Numbered from the stretch's first letter, positions 25,439 through 35,148 are shown. The stretch: DNA of 64,000 nucleotides from Massilia sp. 9096 (GCF_000745265.1 NZ_JQNN01000001.1:4154001-4218000); one strand, 5' to 3'. Program-made: numbers and translations. Notes: a model not told the origin generated them from the letters alone.

Positions 25439-27763
25439 TTACTTGCGCCCTGCCCTCGGCTTGGCCTTGATGGTCGACAGGATGCCGGCCTTGGCCTTGC
25501 CCGGAGGCGGCGCGAATCCGCCACCGGCCGGGGCACGATCGCCCCCGCGCGCGAAGACACGTTCCTCGCCACGCGGCTGGGCGCCACGGCGCGCCGCCAC
25601 TTCGATCACGCGGCCCTTCGGCGCGGCGCTTCTGGCTTCGGCCACCAGCGGCAGGTGCTTGCGCTCACCGCGCTCGTGCGCCGCCTCGGCTTCGCTGCCC
25701 GGCGGCGGCACCAGGTGACGCTCGCCATTGCCGATCAGGTCGCCGCGGCCCATGCGTTTCAGGCCCTCGCGCAGCACCGGCCAGTTTTCCGGATCGTAGT
25801 AGCGCAGGAAGGCTTTATGCAGCTTGCGCGTCTTGCCGCTCTTGGCGGTGATGACTTCTTCCGACTCGTCGGTGACCTTGTGCAGCGGGTTCTTGCCGCT
25901 GTGGTACATCGTGGTCGCCATCGCCATCGGGGTCGGCGTGAAGGTCTGCACCTGGTCGAGGTGGAAGTTGTTCTTCTTGAGCCACAAGGCGAGGTTGAGC
26001 ATGTCCTCGTCGGTCGAGCCCGGGTGGGCGGCGATGAAGTAGGGGATCAGGTACTGCTTCTTGCCCGCTTCCTTCGAGTACTTGTCGAACAGCGCCTTGA
26101 ACTCGTCGTAGGCGCCGATGCCCGGCTTCATCATCTTGGAAAGCGTGCCCTCCTCGGTGTGCTCCGGCGCGATCTTCAGCAAACCGCCGACGTGGTGCGT
26201 GACCAGTTCCTTGACGTACTCGGGCGAACGCACGGCCAGGTCGTAGCGCAGGCCGGAACCGATCAGGATCTTCTTGATGCCGGGAATCGCGCGCGCCTTG
26301 CGGTACAGCGAGATCAGTTTGCTGTGGTCGGTGCCCAGGTTCGAGCAGATGGTCGGGTAGACGCACGACAGGCGGCGGCACGACTCCTCGATCTTCTTGT
26401 CCTTGCACGACAGGCGGTACATGTTGGCGGTCGGGCCGCCGAGGTCGGTGATGGTGCCCGCGAAATTCTTGGTCGTGTCGCGGATCAGCTCGATCTCGCG
26501 CAGGATCGACGGCTCCGAGCGGCTCTGGATGATGCGGCCTTCGTGCTCGGTAATCGAGCAGAAGGTGCAGCCGCCGAAGCAGCCGCGCATGATGTTGACC
26601 GAATAGCGGATCATTTCCCAGGCCGGGATGTGCGCCTTGCCATAGCTCGGGTGCGGCGCGCGCGCGTACGGCAGGTCGTACACGTTGTCCATCTCGTCCA
26701 TGGCGAGCGGCAGCGGCGGCGGGTTCAGCCAGACGTCGCGGTCGCCGTGCTGCTGCACCAGCGCGCGCGCGTTGCCCGGGTTCGACTCGAGGTGGAACAC
26801 GCGCGAGGCGTGCGCGTACATCACCGGGTCTTCGCTGACGGTCTCGAAACCCGGCAGGCGCACCACGGTCTTGCGGGCTTTTTCGCGCGCGGCGGCCTGG
26901 CGTTCTTCGCGCGTCATGATGACGATCGGTTTCAGGATCGGCTGTGAATCCGGCTCCGGCCCGGCGTTGTCGCGCGCGCACTGCTTCGGATCTTCCAGCG
27001 CCATCGCGTACGGGTTCGGCACCTTGTCGATGCGGCCCGGCACGTCCACGCGCGTGGAGTTATGCACGGTCCACTCCTCGTCCGGCATCCAGCCGTGCGG
27101 CACCAGGAAGGCGGTGCCGCGCAGGTCGCGGATCTGCTTGATGTTTTCCCCGGCCGCGATGCGGCGCGTGACGTCGACCAGCGCGCGCTCGGCGTTGCCG
27201 AAGATGACCAGGTCCGCCTTCGATTCGAACAGCACCGAGCGGCGCACCTTGTCCGACCAGTAATCGTAATGCGCGATGCGGCGCAGCGAGGCCTCGATCG
27301 AACCGGCGATGACCGGCACGCCCGGGAACGCTTCGCGCGCGCGCTGGCAGTAGACCGTCACGGCGCGGTCCGGCCGTTTATTGGGCGCGCCGTCCGGGGT
27401 ATAGGCGTCGTCCGAGCGGATCTTGCGGTCGGCCGTGTAGCGGTTGACCATCGAGTCCATGTTGCCGGCGGTGATGCCCCAGTACAAATTGGGCTTGCCG
27501 AGCGCGCGGAACGGCTCCACGGAGGTCCAGTCCGGCTGGCTGATGATGCCGACGCGGTAACCCTGCGCTTCGAGCAGGCGCCCGACCAGCGCCATGCCGA
27601 AACTGGGATGGTCGATGTAGGCGTCGCCGGTGATCAGGATGATGTCGCACGAATCCCAGCCCAGCTTGTCCATCTCGGCGCGCGACATGGGCAGGAAGGG
27701 GGCAGCGGGAGCACGGCTGGAACGTTTGGCAACGTTCGAGAAGAGATTGGCGGGGGAGTTCAT
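25439..27763 (-). CDS. ygiQ: YgiQ-family radical SAM protein
   Basis: Large radical SAM protein of unknown reaction, 774 aa. A B12-binding-like N-terminal region of about 370 residues begins near [23 protein letters not shown]. The radical SAM core carries CFGGCTFC (Cys395, Cys399, Cys402) to hold the 4Fe-4S cluster. Downstream segments [26 protein letters not shown] and [20 protein letters not shown] are family hallmarks. The last 80 residues are a low-complexity Arg/Gly/Ala/Pro tail. It is cytosolic and transcribed alone. Assignment to the family is firm; the function of the family is not known. Confidence 0.94.
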   Translation of the reverse strand: MNSPANLFSNVAKRSSRAPAAPFLPMSRAEMDKLGWDSCDIILITGDAYIDHPSFGMALVGRLLEAQGYRVGIISQPDWTSVEPFRALGKPNLYWGITAGNMDSMVNRYTADRKIRSDDAYTPDGAPNKRPDRAVTVYCQRAREAFPGVPVIAGSIEASLRRIAHYDYWSDKVRRSVLFESKADLVIFGNAERALVDVTRRIAAGENIKQIRDLRGTAFLVPHGWMPDEEWTVHNSTRVDVPGRIDKVPNPYAMALEDPKQCARDNAGPEPDSQPILKPIVIMTREERQAAAREKARKTVVRLPGFETVSEDPVMYAHASRVFHLESNPGNARALVQQHGDRDVWLNPPPLPLAMDEMDNVYDLPYARAPHPSYGKAHIPAWEMIRYSVNIMRGCFGGCTFCSITEHEGRIIQSRSEPSILREIELIRDTTKNFAGTITDLGGPTANMYRLSCKDKKIEESCRRLSCVYPTICSNLGTDHSKLISLYRKARAIPGIKKILIGSGLRYDLAVRSPEYVKELVTHHVGGLLKIAPEHTEEGTLSKMMKPGIGAYDEFKALFDKYSKEAGKKQYLIPYFIAAHPGSTDEDMLNLALWLKKNNFHLDQVQTFTPTPMAMATTMYHSGKNPLHKVTDESEEVITAKSGKTRKLHKAFLRYYDPENWPVLREGLKRMGRGDLIGNGERHLVPPPGSEAEAAHERGERKHLPLVAEARSAAPKGRVIEVAARRGAQPRGEERVFARGGDRAPAGGGFAPPPGKAKAGILSTIKAKPRAGRK

Positions 27764-27875
27764 TGGCCGACATTCTACCGGAATTCCAATATCGTGACTG
27801 GCCCTCCCCTAAAAATTGGTTTTATTATCAAAGACTTGGCTCATCCATGGGCAAAAGCCGAGGACAAGCGTTGTT

Positions 27876-28166
27876 TTAGATCCCCATGCTGGTCAGGATA
27901 TTGTTGAGTTCGCGCAGCGCCGGCTCGAGCTTGGGATGGCGCAGCGCAAAGCGGGCGGTCAGCTCCTGGGTGCGCGACGCCAGGCCGTAGGTATTGGCAT
28001 CGGGGTCGTCGGCGTGCTTGTCGAGCACGTGCTTGATGTCGCCGTCGAGCTGGCGCAGCAGCATCTCGAGTTCGTCGTCGACCTGGCCGGTGTCCTCGAG
28101 GTGGCGGTGCAGGGTTTTGAGATGCGCCTTCAGGTTGTCGGCATTGTCGTTGTTGTCGTTCAACAT
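27876..28166 (-). CDS. DUF4404 family protein
   Basis: A 96-aa, acidic, mainly helical protein of unknown function that matches the DUF4404 pattern: LKAHLKTLHRHLED at the N-terminus, LRQLDGDIKHVLD in the middle, and the family-typical end HPKLEPALRELNNILTSMGI. Soluble, with no signal peptide. It starts 21 bp after the VF530 gene stop on the same strand and is probably co-transcribed with it. Confidence 0.85.
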   Translation of the reverse strand: MLNDNNDNADNLKAHLKTLHRHLEDTGQVDDELEMLLRQLDGDIKHVLDKHADDPDANTYGLASRTQELTARFALRHPKLEPALRELNNILTSMGI

Positions 28167-28187
28167 GGCGTGGTCCTTTCGTGTTCC

Positions 28188-28394
28188 TTAGTTGGTGAAG
28201 CGGGTCTCGAGGTACAGCTTCTCGACCTTTTCCCGGGCCCAGGGCGTCTTGCGCAGGAACTTCAGGCTCGACTTGATGCTGGGATCCTTGATGAAGCAGT
28301 TGATGTCGATACGGCGGCCGAGTTCGGCCCAGCCGTAGTGCTCGACCAGCCGGGTCAGCAAGGATTCGAGGGTGATGCCGTGTAATGCCTGCAT
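28188..28394 (-). CDS. VF530 (DUF2132) family protein
   Basis: A 68-aa DNA-binding-like small protein of the VF530/DUF2132 family. Family hallmarks are nearly complete: [39 protein letters not shown] and [12 protein letters not shown] chose ATG 28394 because the family starts a few residues before LHG. No strong ribosome-binding site is seen. An extension to 28460 adds nothing that looks like the family. It is the first gene of a two-gene unit with the DUF4404 gene. Confidence 0.9.
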   Translation of the reverse strand: MQALHGITLESLLTRLVEHYGWAELGRRIDINCFIKDPSIKSSLKFLRKTPWAREKVEKLYLETRFTN

Positions 28395-28461
28395 ACGTAT
28401 TGCTTGATGTCGTCGTGCTTGTTGTACAAAGTTTATACCCGATGCGCGCTGAGCGCCCACG

Positions 28462-28499
28462 AAAACAAAACGCCGCCCCGGGCGGGCCGGGACGGCGTT
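28462..28499 (-). terminator. Intrinsic terminator of the first M3 peptidase gene
   Basis: On the minus strand AACGCCGTCCCGG pairs with CCGGGGCGGCGTT (one wobble), followed by TTTGTTTTC. It lies 35 bp past the peptidase stop. Confidence 0.8.
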
Positions 28500-28534
28500 C
28501 AGGTCAGGCCAATAACAAGCCTAGGCCGTGGGTC

Positions 28535-30661
28535 TTATTCGCCGGTCAGGCCGCGGCGCTCGAGCAGCGGCTGGATCTCGGCATCGCGGCCGCGGAAGCT
28601 GCGGTACATCTGCATCGCGTCCATGGTGCCGCCTTTGGACAGCAGCATCTGGCGGAAGCGGTCGCCGTTCTTGCGCAGCAGGCCGCCGTTTTCCTTGAAC
28701 CACTCGACCGTGTCGGCGTCCAGCTTTTCGGCCCACAGGTAGCCGTAGTAGCCGGACGAGTAGCCGCCCGAGAACACGTGCGAGAAGTAGGTCGTGCGGT
28801 AGCGCGGCGGCACCAGCGGGAAGTCGACGCCGTCCTTGTGCAGCGCGTCGGCTTCGAAGGCCAGCACGTCGGTCGGGATCTGGTTGGCCGACAGCTGGTG
28901 CCAGTTCTGGTCGAGCATCGCGGCGCCCAGGTACTCGGTGGTCCGATAACCCTCGTTGAACTTCTTGGACGCCTGCACCTTGTCGAGCAGTTCCTTCGGC
29001 ATCGGCGCGCCGGTCTGGTAATGCTTGGCGTAGTTGGCCAGCACTTCCGGCCAGGCCATCCACATCTCGTTGACCTGCGACGGGAACTCGACGAAGTCGC
29101 GCGGGACGTGGGTGCCGCCGAAGCGCGGGTACTTCACGTTCGAGAACATGCCGTGCAGCGCATGGCCGAACTCGTGGAACATGGTGCGCACTTCATCGTA
29201 GGTCAGCAGGGTCGGCTCGCCGGCGGCCGGCTTCGGGATGTTCAGGTGGTTCGCCACCACCGGCATCGTGCCCATCAACTTGTTCTGCGTGACGTAGGCG
29301 TTCATCCAGGCGCCGCCGCGCTTGTTCGAACGCGCGTACGGGTCGTGCAGGAAGATCGCCAGCTGCTTGCCGTTCGCATCGAACACGTCGAACACGCGCA
29401 CGTCCGGGTTGTACACCGGCAGGTCCTTGCGCTCCTTGAACGTGATGCCGTACTCCTTGCCGGCGGCGAAGAACACGCCGTTCAGCAGCACGTTGTTGTA
29501 CTCGAAGTACGGGCGCAGCTGGCTCTGGTCGAAGGCGTACTTCTCCTGGCGCACCTTGTCGCTATAAAAATCCCAGTCGGCGGCGGTGGCCTGGAAGCCG
29601 CCCTTCTCGCGGTCGATGACGGCCTGGATCTCGGCCGCTTCCTTCTTGGCGTTGCGCACCGCCGGCGCGGCGAAGTCGGCCAGCAGCTTGTTGACGGTGG
29701 CGGTGTCCTTGGCGGTCTGGTCGTCCAGGATGTAGGCGGCATGGCTCGGGTAGCCGAGCAGCTGGGCGCGTTCGGCGCGCAGCCTGGTCAGCTGCAGCAC
29801 GACGTCGCGGTTGTCGTACGGGCCACCGTGGCTGCCGCGCGCCAGCGACAGCGCCAGCAGCTTCTGGCGCGTGGCGCGGTTGGTCAGCACGGCCAGCGGG
29901 GCCTGCTGGGTGGTGTTCACGACCGGCACCTTGAACTTGCCGTCCAGGCCATCCTTCTTGGCCAGCGCAGCGGCGGCGTCGATCGCCTTGTCGCTCATGC
30001 CGGCCAGTTCCGCGCGCGAATCGACCACCAGCGCCGAGGCGTTGGCTTCCTTTAGCACGTTCTGGCTGAACTGGGTCTGCAGCGCGGCGATCTTGGCGTT
30101 GTAGTCCTTCAGCTTGGCCTTGTCCGCATCCGACAGGTTCGCGCCCGCGCGCACGAAGTCGAGGTTGTAGCGCTCGAGCAGGTACTTCGATTCCGCGTCC
30201 AGGTGCAGCTTGTCGCGCTTGTCGTACAGGGTCTTCACGCGCGCGTACAGCTTGGCGTTCAGGTGGATCGCGTCGTTGTGCGCGGCAAGCTTGGGCGCCA
30301 GTTCCTTGTCCAGCGCATCCATCTGCTCGTCGGTGTTGCAGCCGACCAGGTTGAAGAAGACGGTCGACACACGGTCCAGCAGCCGGCCCGACTTCTCCAT
30401 CGCGACGATGGTGTTATCAAACGTCGGCGCGGCCTTGTTGTCGGCGATCGCTTCGACCTCGAGCGCGTGCTGGCGCATGCCTTCTTCGAACGCCGGCGCG
30501 TAGTCGGCATCGTGGATCTTGTCGAAGGCCGGATAGCGGAAAGGCAGCGTGCTCTCCTTGGCGAACGGGTTCGAGGCCGGCAGCATCGACGCCGGTGCGG
30601 CGTAGGCCAGGTTGGCGCAAGCCGCGGTAACGGCGATGGCCAGGATGTGGGAACGGTTCAT
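28535..30661 (-). CDS. Exported M3-family zinc metallopeptidase, copy 1
   Basis: Peptidyl-dipeptidase/oligopeptidase of the M3 (thimet) family, 708 aa, here with a signal peptide (to about AYAA, residue 22), so periplasmic or secreted. It would shorten peptides of modest length. The zinc site is HEFGH with His496 and Glu497 and the third ligand Glu further on in RDFVEFPSQVNEMW. Other hallmarks are the FRGRDAEIQPLLERRGL end and the YAFDQSQLRPYFEYNNVL segment. Length is close to bacterial Dcp (about 680). The next gene upstream is a close paralogue. Dcp is the nearest named relative, but I give no symbol because two copies exist. Confidence 0.95.
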   Translation of the reverse strand: MNRSHILAIAVTAACANLAYAAPASMLPASNPFAKESTLPFRYPAFDKIHDADYAPAFEEGMRQHALEVEAIADNKAAPTFDNTIVAMEKSGRLLDRVSTVFFNLVGCNTDEQMDALDKELAPKLAAHNDAIHLNAKLYARVKTLYDKRDKLHLDAESKYLLERYNLDFVRAGANLSDADKAKLKDYNAKIAALQTQFSQNVLKEANASALVVDSRAELAGMSDKAIDAAAALAKKDGLDGKFKVPVVNTTQQAPLAVLTNRATRQKLLALSLARGSHGGPYDNRDVVLQLTRLRAERAQLLGYPSHAAYILDDQTAKDTATVNKLLADFAAPAVRNAKKEAAEIQAVIDREKGGFQATAADWDFYSDKVRQEKYAFDQSQLRPYFEYNNVLLNGVFFAAGKEYGITFKERKDLPVYNPDVRVFDVFDANGKQLAIFLHDPYARSNKRGGAWMNAYVTQNKLMGTMPVVANHLNIPKPAAGEPTLLTYDEVRTMFHEFGHALHGMFSNVKYPRFGGTHVPRDFVEFPSQVNEMWMAWPEVLANYAKHYQTGAPMPKELLDKVQASKKFNEGYRTTEYLGAAMLDQNWHQLSANQIPTDVLAFEADALHKDGVDFPLVPPRYRTTYFSHVFSGGYSSGYYGYLWAEKLDADTVEWFKENGGLLRKNGDRFRQMLLSKGGTMDAMQMYRSFRGRDAEIQPLLERRGLTGE

Positions 30662-30800
30662 TCTCGTGGGCTCCAGGGTGTTGGATTTTTGTTTCTTCGT
30701 TCTTGTGGGTGCTGCTGGGCAGTGCTCTGTGCGGCCATCCGCGCGGGCACCCGAGGCCGGGGCCTCGAATGCGTGTCCACGCGGATGTACCAGGAAATGC

Positions 30801-32951
30801 TTAGTTACCGGTCAAGCCGCGGCGCTCCAGCAGCGGCTTGATGTCGGCATCGCGGCCGCGGAAGTCGTGGTAGGTCTTGAGCTCGTCCTGCGAGCCGCCG
30901 CGCGAGAGCACCATCTTGCGGTAGGTGTCGCCGTTCTTGCGCTGCAGGCCGCCGTTCTCGCGGAACCAGGCCGAGGTGTCGGCCGCCAGCTTTTCGCTCC
31001 ACAGGTAAGCGTAGTAGCCGGCCGAGTAGCCCAGCGAGAAGCTGTGCGAGAAGTAGGTCGTGCGGTAGCGCGGCGGGACCGGCTTGAAGTCGGCGCCGTT
31101 GTTGGCCAGCGCCTGCGCCTCGAAGCCCAGCACGTCGGTCGGGATCGCGTTCGGGGCCAGCTGGTGCCACTGCTGGTCGAGGATCGCCGCGGCCGTGTAC
31201 TCGGTCGTGATGTAGCCCATGTTGAAGGTCTTGGTCGCCAGCACCTTGTCCAGCAGCGCCTTCGGCATCGGCGCACCGGTCTGGTAGTGCTTGGCGTAGC
31301 TGGCCAGCACTTCGGGCCAGCTGGCCCACATCTCGTTCTGCTGCGACGGGTACTCGACGAAGTCGCGCGCGGTGTTGGCGCCGCCGAAGGTCGGGTACTT
31401 CACGTTCGAGAACATGCTGTGCAGCGCATGGCCGAACTCGTGGAAGGCGGTGGTGACTTCGTCGAAGGTCAGCAGCGTCGGCTGGCCGGCGGGCGGCTTC
31501 GGAATGTTCAGGTGGTTCGCCACCACCGGCATCGTGCCCAGCAGCTTGTTCTGGGTGACGTACTCGTTTTCCCAGGCGCCGCCCTGCTTGTTAGGGCGGG
31601 CGTAGTAATCCATGATGAAGATCGCCAGCTGCTTGCCGTCGGTGTCGAACACGTCAAACACGCGCACGTCCGGGTCGTACACCGGCAGGTCGTGGCGCTC
31701 CTTGAAGCTGATGCCGAATTCCTTGTTGGCGGCGTAGAACACGCCGTTCAGCACCACGTTGTTCATCTCAAAATACGGCTTGAGCTGGTTCTCGTCGAAC
31801 GCAAACTTTTGCGCGCGCACCTTGTCGGTGTAATAGGCCCAGTCCTGCGGACCGACCTGGAAGCCGCCCTTCTCCGCATCGATCACCTTCTGGATTTCGC
31901 CGGCTTCGTTGCGCGCGTTGGCCTCGGCCGGCTTGATCACGTCGGCCAGCAGCTTATTGACGGCTTGCGGATTCTTGGCGGTCTCGGTCTCGAGCGAATA
32001 GGCTGCGAAGTTCGGGTAGCCCAGCAGCGCGGCCTTTTGCGCGCGCAGCGTCACCAGGCGCAGCACCAGCTGGCGGTTGTCGAATTCGCCGCCGCGGCTG
32101 CCGCGCGCCATCGACGCGGCCAGCAGGCGCTCGCGCGTGGTGCGGTTGGTCAGCTGGGCCAGCGGCGCCTGGCCGGTGGTGTTGCCCAGCACGATGGCGA
32201 ACTTGCCGTCCTGGCCGCGCTTCTTGGCTTCGTCGGCGGCAGCGGCGATCTGCGTGTCGGACAGGCCGGCCAGTTCCGCGCGGGTATCGACGATCAGCGC
32301 CGAGGCGTTGGCTTCCTTCAGCGTGTTCTGCGCGAACTTCGACTGCAGGCTGGCGATCTCGCCGTTGTAGGCTTTGAGTTTTTCCTTGTCGGCGTTCGAC
32401 AGGTTCGCGCCCGCGCGCACGAAGTCGCGGTGGTAGCGTTCCAGCAGGTGCTCGGATTCGGCATCGAGCTTGAGGCTGGCGCGCTTGTCGTACACCGCTT
32501 TCACGCGCGCGAACAGCTTGGCGTTCATGTAGATCGCGTCCTGGTGCGCAGCCAGGACCGGCGACATCTCGCGGTCGATCGCGTCCAGGTCGTCGTTGGT
32601 GTTGGCCGACTGCAGGTTCGAGAACGTGGTCGACACGCGCGCCAGCAGGCGTCCCGATTTCTCCATCGCGACGATGGTGTTGTCGAACGTCGGCGCCGCA
32701 CGGTTAGCGGCGATCGCATCGACTTCGCGCAGCTGCTCGCGCATGCCGGCTTCATACGCGGGCTTGAAGTGTTCCGGCTTGATCTTGTCGAACTGCGGGT
32801 AGTGGAAAGGCAGCGGGCTGACCTGGGCAAATGGATTCGAGGCGTCGAGGGTGCTTGCGGAGGCGGTCGATGCGGCGAAGGAAGGGGTGGCGCTCGCCGC
32901 ATATGCCAGCGCGATGCTGGCCGCAACGATGAAGCTGTGGTGACGTTTCAT
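30801..32951 (-). CDS. Exported M3-family zinc metallopeptidase, copy 2
   Basis: Paralogue of the downstream M3 peptidase, 716 aa, with a signal peptide ending near SFAA (about residue 26). The zinc motif HEFGH begins at His504, and RDFVEYPSQQNEMW carries the third ligand region. The sequence follows copy 1 almost without gaps (for example DNTIVAMEKSGRLL, VRAGANLS, GTMPVVANHLNIPKP in both). I chose ATG 32951 because the signal peptide follows it directly and GAAAG lies 6-7 nt upstream; a GTG at 32969 is the alternative. The 139-bp gap to copy 1 contains no strong terminator, so the pair may be one transcript. Confidence 0.95.
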   Translation of the reverse strand: MKRHHSFIVAASIALAYAASATPSFAASTASASTLDASNPFAQVSPLPFHYPQFDKIKPEHFKPAYEAGMREQLREVDAIAANRAAPTFDNTIVAMEKSGRLLARVSTTFSNLQSANTNDDLDAIDREMSPVLAAHQDAIYMNAKLFARVKAVYDKRASLKLDAESEHLLERYHRDFVRAGANLSNADKEKLKAYNGEIASLQSKFAQNTLKEANASALIVDTRAELAGLSDTQIAAAADEAKKRGQDGKFAIVLGNTTGQAPLAQLTNRTTRERLLAASMARGSRGGEFDNRQLVLRLVTLRAQKAALLGYPNFAAYSLETETAKNPQAVNKLLADVIKPAEANARNEAGEIQKVIDAEKGGFQVGPQDWAYYTDKVRAQKFAFDENQLKPYFEMNNVVLNGVFYAANKEFGISFKERHDLPVYDPDVRVFDVFDTDGKQLAIFIMDYYARPNKQGGAWENEYVTQNKLLGTMPVVANHLNIPKPPAGQPTLLTFDEVTTAFHEFGHALHSMFSNVKYPTFGGANTARDFVEYPSQQNEMWASWPEVLASYAKHYQTGAPMPKALLDKVLATKTFNMGYITTEYTAAAILDQQWHQLAPNAIPTDVLGFEAQALANNGADFKPVPPRYRTTYFSHSFSLGYSAGYYAYLWSEKLAADTSAWFRENGGLQRKNGDTYRKMVLSRGGSQDELKTYHDFRGRDADIKPLLERRGLTGN

Positions 32952-33086
32952 TGGATCTTTCGCGGACACTGTAAGGACGCTGCCGGAACGGCCCCGGCAG
33001 CACGGTCGCGCAAGATCATAGCAGGGTTATTGCAGAATGGTTACATCGGATGTGTTGCGATTTCGATGTATGTATATAACGGCAAA

Positions 33087-33701
33087 TCAGGGCTGTTTGT
33101 CGTTCGCCGCTTCTTCCTGCTCGATTTCCTCGATCACTTTTTCTTCGATGCGCCGGTCGGGAATCAGCCACATCACCGCCACCGCCGCATACACGACAAA
33201 GCCGAGCCAGGCCGCCCACCACGACAAGCCGGCCCCGACCAGGTACAGCACGATCGAGATTTTGCCTTTGCGATCGTCGCCGATGGCTTCGGCCAGCATC
33301 GCGTTCTTTTCGTGATTCACGACCAACCGGCGTGCCAGGATCGAATACGCGGCCGCGCACATCAGCAGCACGAAGCCATACGCGGCGGTCGGCCCGGTCT
33401 CGAAATGGTTCTCGCCCATCCAGCCGGTCACGAACGGAATCAAGGACAGCCAGAACAGCAAATGCAGGTTCGCCCACAGCACGCCGCCGCTGACTTCCTT
33501 CACGGCGTGCAGCATGTGATGGTGGTTGTTCCAGTAAATGCCGACGTAGACGAAGCTGAGCACATAGCTCATGAACACGGGCCACAGCGGCAGCAGCGCG
33601 CGGAAATCCGGGCTGTGCGGGACTTTGAGTTCCAGCACCATGATGGTGATGATGATGGCGATGACGCCGTCGCTGAAGGCTTCTAGTCTGTTCTTGCCCA
33701 T
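33087..33701 (-). CDS. TMEM175-family (DUF1211) potassium channel-like protein
   Basis: Integral membrane protein of 204 aa resembling bacterial TMEM175 potassium channels. The signature RLEAFSDGVIAIIITIMVLEL at the first helix is intact (R5, F9, S10, D11). Further helices follow at about 40-58, 70-92, 105-122, 145-165 and 168-182, giving six in all, as in the bacterial single-repeat form that assembles as tetramers. The C-terminus is a charged Glu-rich tail. A scrap of this gene is repeated at 34221-34309. Potassium conduction is known for the family, not shown here. Confidence 0.9.
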   Translation of the reverse strand: MGKNRLEAFSDGVIAIIITIMVLELKVPHSPDFRALLPLWPVFMSYVLSFVYVGIYWNNHHHMLHAVKEVSGGVLWANLHLLFWLSLIPFVTGWMGENHFETGPTAAYGFVLLMCAAAYSILARRLVVNHEKNAMLAEAIGDDRKGKISIVLYLVGAGLSWWAAWLGFVVYAAVAVMWLIPDRRIEEKVIEEIEQEEAANDKQP

Positions 33702-33745
33702 CCATTTCCCTCATTTGATGCATTCGACTGCTCAACGATAACGGC

Positions 33746-34123
33746 TCAAGTGTATCGTTCAACCGTTCGCTTCAGCCCATTCCAAACGTCGTCTGACATC
33801 GCGTTGCGCCAAACCATCTGCAGGACCTTAACGAAATTAGCTTCGTTTGCGCAATATTTATCAACCCACGGCAAGGCCAGGTCGCCCTGATACACAAAAA
33901 GATCCTCTAGGGGTCCGGTAGCCAGATTCGAAAGGACTGTCTCGTCAGGCCGATTGGCGTATATCTGAACGATAACTTTCCAAGCAAGGTCAGGATTATC
34001 GCGGCATAGGCTCGAGAGGACCTCGAATGACCAGAAATCAGCCTCCCGCTCTTGGATACTGCTCTTCCCTTGATATAAGCGACACCAAGTTTCAGCAAGG
34101 TTTTTCAACTCAAAGTCAGTCAT
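33746..34123 (-). CDS. DUF6869-like protein, possible immunity protein
   Basis: A 125-aa acidic soluble protein that resembles the DUF6869 family: LAETWCRLYQGK, ADFWSFEVLSSLCRDNPDLAW, then LATGPLEDLFVYQGD, where the GPLEDL segment is typical. I chose ATG 34123 because AGGA lies 6 nt upstream; a GTG at 34138 would extend it by five residues. Small acidic families of this kind often sit beside polymorphic-toxin loci as immunity genes, but no toxin gene is in the window. The local base composition is visibly lower in GC than the flanking genes, which suggests transfer. Confidence 0.72.
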   Translation of the reverse strand: MTDFELKNLAETWCRLYQGKSSIQEREADFWSFEVLSSLCRDNPDLAWKVIVQIYANRPDETVLSNLATGPLEDLFVYQGDLALPWVDKYCANEANFVKVLQMVWRNAMSDDVWNGLKRTVERYT

Positions 34124-34220
34124 GTCATCCTGAGCCACATTTACGCTGTGCGTAACCTGTAACGCTCACCCAACGGCGAAGAGAAGCAACGCGAGGTGGG
34201 TAACAAGCAGGCTGGCGCTT

Positions 34221-34309
34221 GTCCCGGTAACTGCCGACGTAGACGAAGCCGGGCACGTACCTCATGAACACCCGCCGCAGCGTCAGCAATGCGCGCTAGT
34301 CGGGGCTGT
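34221..34309 (-). pseudogene. Scrap of the TMEM175 gene
   Basis: This 89-bp stretch aligns without gaps to 33528-33616, inside the intact TMEM175 gene (encoding the first-to-second helix region), with 72 of 89 bases identical (81%). It carries an in-frame TAG and no start, so it is a decayed copy. It lies 605 bp upstream of the region it matches, separated by the DUF6869-like gene. Confidence 0.85.
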
Positions 34310-34465
34310 CCGACCATGCAGAACTTTTCGGAAGAGGCGGCGGCCCAATTCGTTTAGAGCCTTCCTGCGCACTTCGGTGGCCGCGAGACCAATGCACTCG
34401 CTGACTTCGTCGGGCTCGAACTCATCGCCGTCGAGCGCAAAGTACACATCACCGACGTTGGTCAT
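34283..34465 (-). pseudogene. Truncated DUF4279-like gene
   Basis: About 60 residues can be read. The first 40 (MTNVGDVYFALDGDEFEPDEVSECIGL and onward) fit the N-terminal strand and helix of DUF4279, a family of small proteins often annotated as immunity proteins of about 120-140 aa. The rest (RKVLHGRTAPTSAHC) runs into the TMEM175 scrap at 34309, where the similarity ends. ATG 34465 has AAGG about 8 nt upstream. The gene thus looks cut off by the rearrangement that left the scrap, though a short functional peptide cannot be excluded. Confidence 0.6.
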
Positions 34466-34592
34466 CGTCTGCACCTTAGCTGGCGTAGTCGATACAGCAC
34501 AGTCCTATCACGCTTCCGAAGACGATAACGAGATGAAAAATCAAAGCCGGCCCAGTCAGAGCCGAGTTGCATGATATGGTCATGATCGGCTG

Positions 34593-35024
34593 TCAAACGT
34601 AGGAATGGGATATCTCGACCTGATCCGGGATCGCGTCGGCCACCAGAGCGAAGGAAGCCGATCCGGAGATAAATTGCCGAAAATCCGCCGGTCCATCCTG
34701 CCATTGGTTGCCAACACCCAGGATTTCCAGCTCGTGGCGAGGGACATATTTGTAGATCAGACTCAGCTGACTAATCGCATCATCGTCGTCGAGCTGCGCC
34801 TCGATGAACTGGCGCGTGATCGCAAGCTCGAAATATTTTCCCGATCCCCAATCATAAGTGCCCCACTCGTACAGCAACAGATCTTCCGAGCAGGCGGCGC
34901 AAGTCACCTCTGCCTGGAATTCGAGCATGGCCTGTATGCCGGCACGTGGCGTAGACACTCGCAAATTGACGCCCTTTGCGGATGCAAAGTCTTCGAACGC
35001 TTTGACAGATTCACTTGGTTTCAT
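34593..35024 (-). CDS. Hypothetical protein, 143 aa, in accessory patch
   Basis: I do not recognise the family. The product is acidic and soluble with no signal peptide. It contains a CAAC pair (about 42-45) in an AEVTCAACSEDLLLYEWGTYDWG segment. A C-terminal half with IYKYVPRHELEILGVGNQW follows. GGGAGG precedes the ATG by 4 nt, which supports translation. It lies beside a DUF6869-like and a truncated DUF4279-like gene, all on the minus strand with lower GC than the surroundings. That context hints at an immunity-type or other accessory protein, but this is inference. Confidence 0.7.
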   Translation of the reverse strand: MKPSESVKAFEDFASAKGVNLRVSTPRAGIQAMLEFQAEVTCAACSEDLLLYEWGTYDWGSGKYFELAITRQFIEAQLDDDDAISQLSLIYKYVPRHELEILGVGNQWQDGPADFRQFISGSASFALVADAIPDQVEISHSYV

Positions 35025-35148
35025 GCGGCCTCCCGAGGACATCAACAATAAGACAACTCAAATCATCGCCTGCAAATACCAGACCTATCGAAAGACAGAC
35101 CAACGGCAAGCCCTTCAGGCGATGCAAGAATGATCGCGAAGATGCCGC

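Noticed and set aside
30612..33686. Plus-strand open frame of about 1000 codons opposite the M3 peptidases
   Set aside because: It is antisense to two intact zinc peptidases, its product is Arg/Val/Gly-rich with no family resemblance, and such frames are expected in high-GC DNA.
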